Assembly: GCF_000981505.1 (NCBI RefSeq)
Contig: NZ_LN827929.1
Span: forward strand, 1,116,001-1,180,000
Direction of reading: 5' to 3'
DNA length: 64,000 nucleotides
Source of the DNA: Candidatus Methylopumilus planktonicus
GTDB lineage: Bacteria > Pseudomonadota > Gammaproteobacteria > Burkholderiales > Methylophilaceae
Shown: in pieces, positions 17,584-26,831 of the stretch
Layout of the letters: each line of letters starts with the position of its first letter
Numbering within the stretch: the first letter of the stretch is position 1
The notes under the pieces: generated by a model
What the model was told of the DNA's origin: nothing
Database searches by the model: none
The model's input: the letters and a program-made list of their open reading frames with translations, nothing else
Made by a program: the position numbers and the translations under genes

Positions 17584-18929
17584 GATTTATTTTTTAACTT
17601 ACTCACACAATCTTTAAAAACTTCTCCGCGATGTACATAATTTTTAAACATATCTGTACTTGCACATGCTGGGGAAAGGAGAACTACATCTCCTGCTTCA
17701 GCTAACTCATACGATTTGATAATTGCTGATTCAAGATTTTTTTCAACATTTGTCGGAATGGCACTGCCGCTAAATACCTCTTGCATTATTTTTGCGTCTT
17801 TACCAATCAATGTAATATTTTTAACTTTACCTTTAGACGGGCCAATTAGTGGTTTAAAATTCTGACTTTTTCCATCTCCTCCGGCAATAAGTAGGATTGG
17901 TTTAGTCATGCTTTGAATTGCGGCAATTGTAGCTCCAACGTTGGTGCCTTTTGAATCATTATAAAAATCAATTCCTGATATAGAGTTAATAAATTCAACT
18001 CGATGAGGCGGTGCCTTAAATTGACTTAGTACTTTTTTAATCACATCTTTTGAAATCATAAATGGCTCACAAAGCGCTAAAGCAGCCATTATATTTAGAA
18101 TATTATGTGCGCCCTTTAGTTTAATTTCATCTAAGGAAATAATTTCAGCATTGCCTTTTGCGATGAAATATTGATTCCCATTTTTTTTAATACCATAATT
18201 TTTCTCGTCCAAATGATTTCCAAATGTCACCGAGCTTTCATTAATTTTAGATTTAAGATAATCATCATCTCTATTTATGATCGTATTTTTAGCATGATTA
18301 AATATTCTATATTTTGCTTTGGCATACTCTTCGATTGATCCGTATCGATCCATATGATCTTCCGAAATATTTAAGACTACTGCTGCTTCAAGCGCTAATG
18401 AATATGTCGTTTCTAGTTGATAACTAGAAAGTTCAAGAACATATGCCTCTGGCGCTTTTTGATTTAAGGTATTTAATATGGGGATCCCAATATTTCCCCC
18501 GACAATAGCTGATATACCAGCTGCTTTCAATAAATCTCCCACAAGAGATGTAACGGTCGTTTTACCATTTGATCCTGTAATACCAATCACTTTTGAACTC
18601 ACCGGTTTGGCTAGCGCAAAGATTTCAATATCGCCAATTACAGGTATGCCTCGATTCAGAGCCGTTTGTATATAACTTTCTCTCAATGACACGCCTGGGC
18701 TAATAATAATTAATTCAACATCATTAATGATGCCATCGTTAAATTTTTCTCCAATAGAAAATTTAACATCTTTAAATTTTTCTTTTATTTCATCAAAATT
18801 ATCAATAGCTAGTCTTGTATCAATAGCTTGAATATCACATTCTTTGTTCGCTAAAAAATGTAAGACAGATTGGCCTGTGTCTCCAAGACCAACTACCAGA
18901 ATTTTCTTTTTATTAAAATTGATGCTCAT
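17580..18929 (-). CDS. murD: UDP-MurNAc-L-Ala--D-glutamate ligase
   Basis: Adds D-glutamate to UDP-MurNAc-L-Ala. The 449 residues have an N-terminal GLGDTGQSVLHFL nucleotide loop, the central GSNGKTTV ATP loop (about 117-124), NISEDHMDRY and the C-terminal YNDSKGTN and LLSPACASTDMF motifs that separate MurD from the other Mur ligases. It has 4-base overlaps with mraY upstream and ftsW downstream. Confidence 0.97.
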   Translation of the reverse strand: MSINFNKKKILVVGLGDTGQSVLHFLANKECDIQAIDTRLAIDNFDEIKEKFKDVKFSIGEKFNDGIINDVELIIISPGVSLRESYIQTALNRGIPVIGDIEIFALAKPVSSKVIGITGSNGKTTVTSLVGDLLKAAGISAIVGGNIGIPILNTLNQKAPEAYVLELSSYQLETTYSLALEAAVVLNISEDHMDRYGSIEEYAKAKYRIFNHAKNTIINRDDDYLKSKINESSVTFGNHLDEKNYGIKKNGNQYFIAKGNAEIISLDEIKLKGAHNILNIMAALALCEPFMISKDVIKKVLSQFKAPPHRVEFINSISGIDFYNDSKGTNVGATIAAIQSMTKPILLIAGGDGKSQNFKPLIGPSKGKVKNITLIGKDAKIMQEVFSGSAIPTNVEKNLESAIIKSYELAEAGDVVLLSPACASTDMFKNYVHRGEVFKDCVSKLKNKS

Positions 18930-20029
18930 CTAATCTTCAGTGATGAGATCCCTATTAATACAAGCATCATTGTTATGATCCAAAATCTAACAACGACCTG
19001 GGTTTCTTTCCATCCTTTTTTCTCATAATGATGGTGAAGAGGTGCCATAAGGAAAATTCGCTTACCAATTCCATATTTAAATTTTGTGTATTTAAAATAT
19101 ATGACTTGGATGGCAACAGAAAAAGTCTCGATCACAAAAATACCACCCATAATAAATAAAACGATCTCTTGTCTCACAATTACTGCGACTGTGCCAATAG
19201 CAGCACCCAGAGCAAGTGCGCCTAAATCACCCATGAATACTTCCGCAGGATAAGTGTTGAACCATAAAAACCCCAAGCCGGCACCAGCCATTGCAGTACA
19301 AAATATAGCTAACTCACCAGCGCCACTGATATAAGGAATGCCTAAATATTTAGCTATGACATAATTACCTGCGACATAAGCAAAAACACCCAATGCACTT
19401 GCAACCAATACAGCTGGCATAATGGCAAGGCCATCTAGCCCATCTGTAAGATTGACTGCATTACTGCTCCCTACAATGACGATATAACTTAAAAGTATAA
19501 AAGTAGGCCCACTCATCGTAAAACTTACATTCTTAAAGAATGGAAGAATAAGCGAAGTCTGTTCAGGAGTTACAGCGTTGGACCAAAGATATATAGATGC
19601 CCCAAGACCTATGATTGATTGCAATAAATATTTTTGCCCCGCACTCATACCATTAGGATCCTTATAAATCACTTTTTTTAAATCATCCATAAATCCAATA
19701 AGGCCAAAACCAAGCGTGACAATCAACAATAGCCAAATATAGTTATTACTTATATCCGCCCACAATAAGGTCGACATAATAATCGATACCAATATTAAGC
19801 CACCGCCCATTGTGGGTGTGCCTATTTTAATTAAATGATCTTTAGGGCCATCTGATCTTACAGCCTGTCCTATATTGAACTGATTAAGTTTCTTAATTAG
19901 CCAAGGGCCAAAAGCGAAAGAAATAACTAATGATGTGATAGTCGCCATCACGGCTCTTAATGTAATGTAATTAAATACATTAAACCCATGGATCTCTTTT
20001 GCTAAAAACTTAAATAATTCGAGCAACAT
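18926..20029 (-). CDS. mraY: Phospho-MurNAc-pentapeptide transferase MraY
   Basis: Integral membrane enzyme that makes lipid I from UDP-MurNAc-pentapeptide and undecaprenyl phosphate. The 367 residues have about ten hydrophobic helices. Catalytic motifs are GFMDDLKK (about 112-119), NLTDGLDGL (about 190-198), the FMGDLGALALG metal site and PLHHHYEKKG near the C-terminus. It follows murF by 23 bases, one of the larger gaps inside the cluster. Confidence 0.97.
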   Translation of the reverse strand: MLLELFKFLAKEIHGFNVFNYITLRAVMATITSLVISFAFGPWLIKKLNQFNIGQAVRSDGPKDHLIKIGTPTMGGGLILVSIIMSTLLWADISNNYIWLLLIVTLGFGLIGFMDDLKKVIYKDPNGMSAGQKYLLQSIIGLGASIYLWSNAVTPEQTSLILPFFKNVSFTMSGPTFILLSYIVIVGSSNAVNLTDGLDGLAIMPAVLVASALGVFAYVAGNYVIAKYLGIPYISGAGELAIFCTAMAGAGLGFLWFNTYPAEVFMGDLGALALGAAIGTVAVIVRQEIVLFIMGGIFVIETFSVAIQVIYFKYTKFKYGIGKRIFLMAPLHHHYEKKGWKETQVVVRFWIITMMLVLIGISSLKIR

Positions 20030-20052
20030 AATTTTTATCTTTCTTAAAAATT

Positions 20053-21399
20053 TTAGGAAAGTGCCTCTACAACCTCTTCCATTTTCATAAATCGAGAGCC
20101 TTTAATAAGCACACATGAATTCTTTTTTATCTTAGTTTTGACGTACCTAATAAGTGCTTTTTTATCTTCAAACCATTTTGCATTACCTTTACAATGATCT
20201 ATCAAATGCTTGGTTAATTTCCCCGTTCCAACTACGTCTTGTATTTTGTTTTTTTTAATATAAGCCCCTATTGATTTATGGTACTCAACCTCCTTTTTGC
20301 CTAGCTCGCCCATATCGCCAATAATTAATATTTTTTCACAATCCTGGTTTGCAAGAACATCAATTGCAGCGCGCATCGAAGCAGGATTTGCATTGTAGGT
20401 ATCATCAATCAAGACACAGTTATGAAGTCCTTTTTTGAGTTCTAGTCTTCCATGCACTGACTTAATAGATTCGATACCACGTTTAATAGCTTTGAATGGT
20501 ATTTTTAGCGCGATAGAAGCGGCAATAGCTGCTAATGCATTTTTTAAATTATGCTCGCCCTTTAATTTGACTTTAATTTCTAGGATTCCTTTTGGCGTTT
20601 TAATTTGAGAAATGCCTTGAACTGTCTTCTTTACATATACATCAGATTTTGCAGTTAATCCAAATGTAATAACTTTTTTACGGAGTGCAGCAGTCTTTAA
20701 TAGACTATAAAAGTCATCCTCTCTATTAATAACCGCAATACCATTACTCTTTAGCCCTGAAAATATTTCTGATTTCGCTTTTGCAATACCTTCTTTTGAG
20801 CCAAAAAATTCAATATGAGCCTCTCCTATATTTGTAATCACTGCGACATCTGGTTTTGCAATCTCACTTAAATATTTAATTTCGCCCTTATGATTCATGC
20901 CCATCTCAACTACAGCAAATTTTTGAGTTTTTTTAATATTTAATAAGGAAAGAGGGAGTCCTATATCATTATTGAAATTTCCTTGGCTCATCAGGACTTT
21001 TAATTTGCTGTTAACATGGCAAGAAAGAATACTGCCAATCATTTCCTTTGTTGTTGTTTTACCATTGCTGCCGGTAATAGCAATAAGAGGCAGCCTAGAT
21101 TGAGCTTTCCAATACTGAGCTATCTTACCTAAAGCCTCTCTCCCATTTTTAACGATTATTTTATTTTCTAAATTTTTAATGTCTCTAGAGACTACTGCGA
21201 CTAATGCACCTTTTTTAATAGCACTTATTGCAAAATTATCTCCGTCAAATTTTTCACCCTTGATACCTAAAAATAAATCATTCTTTTGAATATCTTTACT
21301 ATTAATTGAAATATTCTTAATGGTTTTTTGAAGTAAAGAAGTATCACCATAGTATTTACCAGAAACAATTTTTTTAATCTTATTTAAAGTAATTTGCAT
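20053..21399 (-). CDS. murF: UDP-MurNAc-tripeptide--D-Ala-D-Ala ligase
   Basis: Joins the D-Ala-D-Ala made by Ddl to the UDP-MurNAc tripeptide. The 448 residues contain the ATP loop GSNGKTTTKEMI (about 109-120), GEAHIEFFGS, DDTYNANPASM and GDMGELG, all standard for MurF. The start codon follows the murE stop with no intervening base. The protein is rich in lysine and isoleucine, in line with the AT-rich genome. Confidence 0.96.
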   Translation of the reverse strand: MQITLNKIKKIVSGKYYGDTSLLQKTIKNISINSKDIQKNDLFLGIKGEKFDGDNFAISAIKKGALVAVVSRDIKNLENKIIVKNGREALGKIAQYWKAQSRLPLIAITGSNGKTTTKEMIGSILSCHVNSKLKVLMSQGNFNNDIGLPLSLLNIKKTQKFAVVEMGMNHKGEIKYLSEIAKPDVAVITNIGEAHIEFFGSKEGIAKAKSEIFSGLKSNGIAVINREDDFYSLLKTAALRKKVITFGLTAKSDVYVKKTVQGISQIKTPKGILEIKVKLKGEHNLKNALAAIAASIALKIPFKAIKRGIESIKSVHGRLELKKGLHNCVLIDDTYNANPASMRAAIDVLANQDCEKILIIGDMGELGKKEVEYHKSIGAYIKKNKIQDVVGTGKLTKHLIDHCKGNAKWFEDKKALIRYVKTKIKKNSCVLIKGSRFMKMEEVVEALS

Positions 21400-22830
21400 T
21401 CAGATCGCCTTATAAGCTTTGAGTGCTTTTCTTGCAAATAGTTGATCGCTAAATGGATATTTAACGCCTTTAATTTCCTGATAGGTTTCATGTCCTTTTC
21501 CAGCGATAAGAATGACATCATTTTTTTTGGCACTTTTAATTGCTTTTTGTATTGCCTTATGTCGATCAATTTCTACACGATAATGCCCTTCCATATACTT
21601 GCTAATTTCTTTAATAATTTTTCCAGGGCTTTCATTCCTTGGATTGTCTGACGTAATAAAATTAATGTCAGCTATATTAGAAGCTACTTCTGCCATATCT
21701 TTTCTTTTTCCATTGTCTCTGTCTCCTCCGCACCCAAATACACAGATGAGATTCCCATCAGTTTGTTTCTTAAGAGTTTGAAGCGCTTTTTTTAAGGCGT
21801 CTGGCGTATGAGCATAATCAATAAAGATCTTGGGAGTATTTTTAGATCCTAGTCTTTCCATTCTCCCTGGAACCTGGGATATAAAACTTATTTGTTTTAC
21901 TATTTTTTGTATTGAATAGCCAGATGCTATCAATGAAGCAATGACTGCTAGTAAGTTATATACGTTAAACTCACCTACTACTGGTGCTTTAACTTTGTAT
22001 GTTTCTTTTTTATATGCAATTTGGAAATATGTGTGCGAATTTGAATATTCAATATGGGTCGCTCTAATATCGCCATTTTTTATTCCATAACTTAAAACTT
22101 TAGTTTCATTCTTTGTAAGAAAAGTAATAAGTTTTTTTCCATAAGGATCATCAATATTTATAACTGCAACTTTTAACGATGGAAATTGAAATAACTTCTT
22201 TTTTTCATTGAAATAATTCTGCAAGTTAAGATGGTAATCTAGATGATCTCTAGATAAATTCGTAAAAACAGCAACATCAAAAAGAATTCCATTCACTCTT
22301 CCCTGAGACAATGCATGAGATGAAACTTCCATTACAACTGATTCTATTTTTTTATTTTTAAATTGTCTTAAAATACGATGATTTGATATCGCATCAGGGG
22401 TTGTGTACGAATGAGATTTCAATTTTTTGTATCCAAATCCTAGAGTGCCTATTACTCCTGATTTTTTACCTAAGAGATTTTGTATTTCGGCTGCCCAGTA
22501 TGCACATGATGTTTTTCCATTGGTTCCAGTAATACCTATAGTGAGCATTTGCTTCGAAGGCTCTTTAAAAAAAGAGTGGGCAATTTCACCTTCTTTATTT
22601 TTTAATTCTGCTACAGCATAATGGTTTGTACTCCATGTTTTTTTCCAAACAAAATTTTTCTTTTCATAAAGAATTGCTTTGGCTCCTTTTTTAATAGCCG
22701 CTTCAATATAAGCTCTTCCATCATCATGTATACCGGGATAGGCTAAAAATAAAGAATCTTTTTTTATATTTCTACTATCGTTTGATATATCAGAGATGTG
22801 ATGTCCAATTTTTTTTAACACACTCTTCAT
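21400..22830 (-). CDS. murE: UDP-MurNAc-dipeptide--meso-diaminopimelate ligase
   Basis: Adds the third amino acid of the stem peptide. The 476 residues carry the ATP loop GTNGKTSC (about 100-107), NLSRDHLDYH and FIDYAHTPDAL. The substrate loop SDNPRNE contains the DNPR motif that is characteristic of enzymes choosing meso-diaminopimelate over lysine, so the peptidoglycan is of the usual Gram-negative type. The start overlaps ftsI by 4 bases. Confidence 0.97.
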   Translation of the reverse strand: MKSVLKKIGHHISDISNDSRNIKKDSLFLAYPGIHDDGRAYIEAAIKKGAKAILYEKKNFVWKKTWSTNHYAVAELKNKEGEIAHSFFKEPSKQMLTIGITGTNGKTSCAYWAAEIQNLLGKKSGVIGTLGFGYKKLKSHSYTTPDAISNHRILRQFKNKKIESVVMEVSSHALSQGRVNGILFDVAVFTNLSRDHLDYHLNLQNYFNEKKKLFQFPSLKVAVINIDDPYGKKLITFLTKNETKVLSYGIKNGDIRATHIEYSNSHTYFQIAYKKETYKVKAPVVGEFNVYNLLAVIASLIASGYSIQKIVKQISFISQVPGRMERLGSKNTPKIFIDYAHTPDALKKALQTLKKQTDGNLICVFGCGGDRDNGKRKDMAEVASNIADINFITSDNPRNESPGKIIKEISKYMEGHYRVEIDRHKAIQKAIKSAKKNDVILIAGKGHETYQEIKGVKYPFSDQLFARKALKAYKAI

Positions 22831-24572
22831 ATCGTTTCTTTAGAGTCTTTGTTATCTTGCGGCATAACTTTATTTTTAGTTTTTATGTCTTGAGGAATTT
22901 TTAATATCTTCATGACGTCAGCCATCACGCTGCTAAAAACTGGTGCTGCAACCGCTCCACCGTAATGACTCCCAAGACTTGGCTCATCTATCATCACTGC
23001 CATAATAATTCTTGGATTCGAAACTGGGGCAAGACCTACAAATGAACCGATATTTTTATTTTTTTCATAAACTCCATTTGCTCCAATTTTCTCAGCGGTA
23101 CCTGTTTTGCCTGCAACTCTATATCCTATAATTTTTGCATTGCCTCCCGTACCTTCCTCAACAACTTGCTCCATCATTTCTACCATTAATCTTGCTGTTT
23201 GCTTTGAAAATACTTTAGTACCCATTGAAATTTCATCTTTTTTGAATAATGTAACAGGCTTCATTTCTCCGTCATTAGCGAACACTGTATAAGATTGAGC
23301 CAATTGAAGAAGAGTTAAATTAATCCCATGTCCGAAGGATATGGTTGCCTGATCTACTTTCCCCCAGTTTTTATAATCTCGAAGTCTTCCAGATGCTTCT
23401 CCCGGAAATCCAGCCTCTGTTTGCATTCCAAATCCTACTTTATTTAAGGTAGACCATAAATTCTTAGGTGTTTGCATCAATCCAATTCTTGCTGCACCCA
23501 CATTTGAAGATTTTGCAATCACTTCTGAGACAGTCATAAAAGGTTTACTTCCATCAGTATGTGCATCATGAATGGTGGCTGATCCAATTTTCATCAATCC
23601 TGATGAAATTTCTACCAATGAACTTGGATTAAGGATTCCAGCCTCTAATGCTGAAGATACCGTAAATGGCTTGATCGTAGATCCAGGCTCAAATACATCT
23701 GTCACTGCTCGATTTCTTGTAGGGCCGCCTCCTTCCCTAAAATTATTGGGGTTATAAGAAGGTAGATTTGCCATAGCTAGCACCTCTCCCGTTTTTGCAT
23801 CGAGCACAATAGCCGACCCTGCTTTAGCTTTATGAATATCAATTGATTTAGCTAATTCCCTATACGTTAAATATTGAATTCTTGCATCAATTGAAAGTTT
23901 TATGTCATGCCCGTCTTGAGGCAATTTCACTTCCTGGAGATCATCAACAATCTTGCCAGCACGGTCTTTAATAACTTTTTTACTGCCAAGCTTACCGGAA
24001 AGAAATTTATTTTGAGAAAGCTCAATACCTTCTTGCCCTATATTATCTAGATTAGTAAACCCAACTAAATTAGCTGCGATATCAGCGGCCGGATAAAATC
24101 TTTTAAACTCTTTCTGAAAAAATACTCCTGGTATTTTCAGGGCTTGTAATCTTCTTGCATCTTCAGGAGAGATTTGTCTTTTGAGATATATAAATTCTTT
24201 TTTATTGTTTAGTAATTTTTGATCAACCTCATTTGCACTTAACTTAAGAATATCTTCTAGTTCTAATTTTTGATCTTTTGTTATTTTGACATTTGGTGGG
24301 TTTACCCAAACTGACTCTACCGGGCTACTGATTGCTAAGATATCTCCATTCCTATCGGTAATTTTTCCCCTATCTGCGTAAAGAGAAATTACTCGAGTGC
24401 TTGTAGCATTTCCTTTCGATTGTAAAAATTTTTTATCTAAACTTTGTAAATAGAATGCTCTTAAAATAAGCGTTACGAATCCAGCTAAAAATAGAAGTAA
24501 AATTAGTCTTCTTCGAATACCCGAGAGCTCAAAAAATGTTTTCTCGACTTTGTTGTTAATAAATAAACTCAA
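22827..24572 (-). CDS. ftsI: Septal peptidoglycan transpeptidase FtsI (PBP3)
   Basis: Class B penicillin-binding protein that cross-links septal peptidoglycan with FtsW. I place the start at TTG 24572-24570, giving 581 residues. This codon overlaps the ftsL stop as TTGA and has GGAG five bases upstream, and the protein then begins with a short cytoplasmic tail followed by a membrane helix (about 20-40), as in E. coli FtsI (588). An in-frame ATG at 24665 would add 31 residues overlapping ftsL and is less likely. Active-site motifs are STIK, SSN and KTGTAEK. Confidence 0.95.
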   Translation of the reverse strand: MSLFINNKVEKTFFELSGIRRRLILLLFLAGFVTLILRAFYLQSLDKKFLQSKGNATSTRVISLYADRGKITDRNGDILAISSPVESVWVNPPNVKITKDQKLELEDILKLSANEVDQKLLNNKKEFIYLKRQISPEDARRLQALKIPGVFFQKEFKRFYPAADIAANLVGFTNLDNIGQEGIELSQNKFLSGKLGSKKVIKDRAGKIVDDLQEVKLPQDGHDIKLSIDARIQYLTYRELAKSIDIHKAKAGSAIVLDAKTGEVLAMANLPSYNPNNFREGGGPTRNRAVTDVFEPGSTIKPFTVSSALEAGILNPSSLVEISSGLMKIGSATIHDAHTDGSKPFMTVSEVIAKSSNVGAARIGLMQTPKNLWSTLNKVGFGMQTEAGFPGEASGRLRDYKNWGKVDQATISFGHGINLTLLQLAQSYTVFANDGEMKPVTLFKKDEISMGTKVFSKQTARLMVEMMEQVVEEGTGGNAKIIGYRVAGKTGTAEKIGANGVYEKNKNIGSFVGLAPVSNPRIIMAVMIDEPSLGSHYGGAVAAPVFSSVMADVMKILKIPQDIKTKNKVMPQDNKDSKETI

Positions 24573-24832
24573 GGCCGCTCCAATAAAATAATTTTTTTTG
24601 GTTCGGGAGTTTTCATCTTTAACAATTTTTTTGCAACTTCTTCGATTCTTCCGTGCATTGCCCAAGTGCTTTGCTCAAGCTGCAATTGGCTATACTCAGA
24701 ATTTAGCTTTTGGCTAATCTCTTTTTGTTGATCAAGTTCAAAATAAAGCTTTCTTGATTGATGCTGTGAGTTTATTTTTGCAAGAGCCATAAGTAGGATT
24801 ACAAAGAATAAAATAAAATTCACTTTTGTCAT
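24569..24832 (-). CDS. ftsL: Cell division protein FtsL
   Basis: Small bitopic divisome protein of 87 residues that works with FtsB and FtsQ to activate FtsWI. The first 20 residues are a membrane helix (VNFILFFVILLMALAKI); the rest is a glutamine- and leucine-rich stretch compatible with a coiled coil. The sequence is poorly conserved, as usual for FtsL, so the call rests strongly on its place between rsmH and ftsI. The start abuts the rsmH stop with no gap. Confidence 0.88.
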   Translation of the reverse strand: MTKVNFILFFVILLMALAKINSQHQSRKLYFELDQQKEISQKLNSEYSQLQLEQSTWAMHGRIEEVAKKLLKMKTPEPKKIILLERP

Positions 24833-25783
24833 TTAATGCGCAGTCCTTTCAGCAACTCTCATAATTCCGCTTCTTGCTCTTGGATTACGCTTTACTTCAG
24901 CCTCGCTAGGCCTTATAGGTTTTGTCACAATATTCAATCGGGGTTTTGGTAACTCATCACTTCTAATAGGAAAATTAGAGGGTAAAGTATCTCTATTTTT
25001 CTCATCGTTAATAAATTGCTTCACAATTCTGTCTTCGAGCGAGTGGAAACTAATCGCTACCAAGATGCCGTCTTTTTTTAATAGCTTTAAAATTTTAGGC
25101 AACACTTCTTTCAACTCTTCCAGTTCTCGATTTATATAGATTCTTAATGCTTGAAATGTTCTTGTCGAAGGGTCTTGTCCAATTTCTTTTTTGGGCATAT
25201 GGTCTGCGACAATTTTTGCAAGTTGTTTTGTCGTTTCAATCGAACCTACTTCATCTCTCTCTTTAATAATCGCAGTCGAAATTCTTCGTGCAAATTTTTC
25301 TTCGCCATATTCCTTTAAAATCTTTTCTAATTCTTTTTGTTCAATTTTTTTTAAAAGTTCAGCCGCTGTCACGCCCTTTGATTGATCCATACGCATATCT
25401 AGGTATGCATCAAATCTAAAACTAAAACCACGATCACCCTCGTCAATTTGTGGTGATGAAATACCCAAATCAAGCAGTACACCATCTACTTTTGAAATAC
25501 CTTTTGCCTCTAAAACTTCATCAATTTCAGAAAAATGTGCACGCACAATTTCAAATCTCATATCTTTAATTTTCAAACCTTCTTCGTACGCAGATTTATC
25601 TCGATCAATTGCAATTAATCTGCCTTCTCGGTTTAATTTTTCTAAAATTAACTTACTATGCCCACCTCGCCCAAAGGTGCAATCCACATAAATGCCATCT
25701 TTTTTTAAAACTAAATGTTCAACTGCTTCGCTTAAAAGGACAGTAATGTGCTCATGTTTAAAATTAGGTTGCGCTTGATTCAT
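24833..25783 (-). CDS. rsmH: 16S rRNA m4C1402 methyltransferase RsmH
   Basis: N4-methylates C1402 of 16S rRNA; formerly MraW. The 316 residues show HITVLLSEAV at the N-terminus, the SAM loop DCTFGRGGHS (about 34-43), DLGISSPQID and the late SFHSLEDRIVK motif. It is second in the dcw cluster, 24 bases after mraZ and abutting ftsL. Position and length (E. coli 313) agree. Confidence 0.97.
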   Translation of the reverse strand: MNQAQPNFKHEHITVLLSEAVEHLVLKKDGIYVDCTFGRGGHSKLILEKLNREGRLIAIDRDKSAYEEGLKIKDMRFEIVRAHFSEIDEVLEAKGISKVDGVLLDLGISSPQIDEGDRGFSFRFDAYLDMRMDQSKGVTAAELLKKIEQKELEKILKEYGEEKFARRISTAIIKERDEVGSIETTKQLAKIVADHMPKKEIGQDPSTRTFQALRIYINRELEELKEVLPKILKLLKKDGILVAISFHSLEDRIVKQFINDEKNRDTLPSNFPIRSDELPKPRLNIVTKPIRPSEAEVKRNPRARSGIMRVAERTAH

Positions 25784-25807
25784 GAGGTATTAAATTAAAT
25801 TGCATCT

Positions 25808-26254
25808 TTAAAGAGAGAATCCTTCTAGTTCAATTGGCATAGTTGAGGCTTCTTGTTTTGTAGCTTGCTGCATCTGCTGATCCCAAGCTTCTTTATCCCA
25901 AAGTTCAAAATGACTTCCCTGTCCGACTAACATGGCTTGCTTATCTACCTTTGCAAATTCTCTTAATACTTGAGATAGGAGTAATCGGCCTGCTGTATCT
26001 AGAGATATGTCTTCTGCATAACCCACGAGTAATCTTTGTAATGCACTCGATTTTTTATCAAAACTTGAAAGCGCCATAATCTTGGACTGGATAGGCTCCC
26101 AAGCCATTTGGGGATAAATGAGTAAACATCCATGGGGGTGCGCTGTAATGACTAAATCGCCTGAAGATTGGGTGAGCAAATCCTCTCTATGTTTTGTCGG
26201 CATTGCCATTCTGCCTTTAGCATCAATATTCAAGAGATTAGCGCCTCTAAACAT
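25808..26254 (-). CDS. mraZ: Transcriptional regulator MraZ
   Basis: First gene of the dcw cluster. The 148 residues contain two SpoVT/AbrB-like half-domains (about 5-50 and 78-122), beginning with FRGANLLNIDAKGRMAMPTKHR. MraZ forms a ring-shaped oligomer that binds repeated TGG-type boxes at its own promoter and, in E. coli, represses the cluster. Matching boxes at 10-bp spacing occur about 75-95 bases upstream of this start, so autoregulation looks conserved. Confidence 0.96.
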   Translation of the reverse strand: MFRGANLLNIDAKGRMAMPTKHREDLLTQSSGDLVITAHPHGCLLIYPQMAWEPIQSKIMALSSFDKKSSALQRLLVGYAEDISLDTAGRLLLSQVLREFAKVDKQAMLVGQGSHFELWDKEAWDQQMQQATKQEASTMPIELEGFSL

Positions 26255-26286
26255 AATTCCCGACCTAGTTATTTAATTCAAAAAAA

Positions 26287-26351
26287 GTGGGAAATTACTA
26301 AATACCCTTAGTTCTACTTAGAAATTTCCCACAAAAAACCACTTTTTTCCA
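26287..26351 (-). promoter_or_regulatory. MraZ operator: 10-bp spaced TGG boxes plus inverted arm
   Basis: Reading the minus strand towards mraZ, TGGAA, TGGTT and TGGGA begin at 26351, 26341 and 26331, exactly 10 bp apart, each preceded by G after an A or T run. This is the direct-repeat layout known for MraZ targets (TGGGN boxes with 5-bp gaps). A further box, GTGGGAAATT at 26287-26296, is the exact inverted copy of the sequence at 26323-26332. Confidence 0.65.
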
Positions 26352-26371
26352 CTAATGACACTATAGATAAT

Positions 26372-26398
26372 AAAAAAGAGCTCTGCAAGCTCTTTTTT
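26372..26398 (-). terminator. Terminator downstream of rnpB
   Basis: An 11-bp stem AAAAAAGAGCT (26372-26382) pairs with AGCTCTTTTTT (26388-26398) around a 5-base loop. Read on the minus strand it lies about 65 bases after the RNase P RNA 3' end and finishes in a T-run. The flanking A and T runs allow function in both directions. Confidence 0.75.
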
Positions 26399-26463
26399 GA
26401 AGGTTTTTTCATATATGACAAGGGTTTGGACGGATAAAACTAGAAGATTTTTAAGAAAAAGTT

Positions 26464-26750
26464 GAAGCCAACCGATAAGCCGGGTTCTGTCGTGGACAGT
26501 CATTCATCTAGGCACATGATTACTCATGCACTCAAGCAGTCTACCCGGTAGCAGCACGAGCCGTGCTATTACTACCCTATTTGACTTTGCTCCGAGTGGA
26601 GGTTACCGCGTTTCACCGTAACTAAATACGCTCGTCTCTGTGGCCCTATTCCTCGTTTCGCAACGTACGGCCGTTAGCCGTCACTCCGCTCTGTGGAGCC
26701 CGGACTTTCCTCTCCTTGAGTTAACAAGCAGCGACTGTCTAGTCAGCTTC
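26464..26750 (-). ncRNA. rnpB: RNase P RNA, bacterial type A, shortened
   Basis: Catalytic RNA that matures tRNA 5' ends. The 5' GAAGCTGAC pairs with the 3' GGTTGGCTTC to form P1. The universal segments GAGGAAAGTCCGGGCTCC, GGAGCAAAGTCAAATAGGG, CTAGATGAATGACTGTCC and ACAGAACCCGGCTTAT are all present. At about 287 nt it is clearly smaller than the E. coli RNA (377): only about 30 nt separate ACAGAGA from GGTAACCTCC, where E. coli has about 95, and the P3 region is also short. P12-P14 therefore seem reduced or missing. The catalytic core looks complete. Confidence 0.96.
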
Positions 26751-26756
26751 GCATAG

Positions 26757-26762
26757 ATTTTA
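26757..26762 (-). promoter_or_regulatory. -10 element of rnpB
   Basis: Minus-strand TAAAAT ends six bases before the GAAGC that begins the RNase P RNA, the right distance for a -10 element with the mature 5' end as transcription start. I find no convincing -35 hexamer 16-18 bases further upstream. Confidence 0.5.
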
Positions 26763-26831
26763 ACACACCTATCAAATATCACTTTTTGATGGATTTAACT
26801 GAAGAAGAATTCAACACATAATCAAACTTTT

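Noticed and set aside
22827..24665. Longer FtsI starting at ATG 24665
   Set aside because: It would overlap ftsL by 97 bases and add an atypical basic tail; TTG 24572 has a well-placed GGAG and a TTGA overlap.
26318..26503. A 61-codon minus-strand reading frame over the rnpB 3' end and terminator
   Set aside because: It overlaps the RNase P RNA end, the terminator and the MraZ boxes, and its product resembles no protein.
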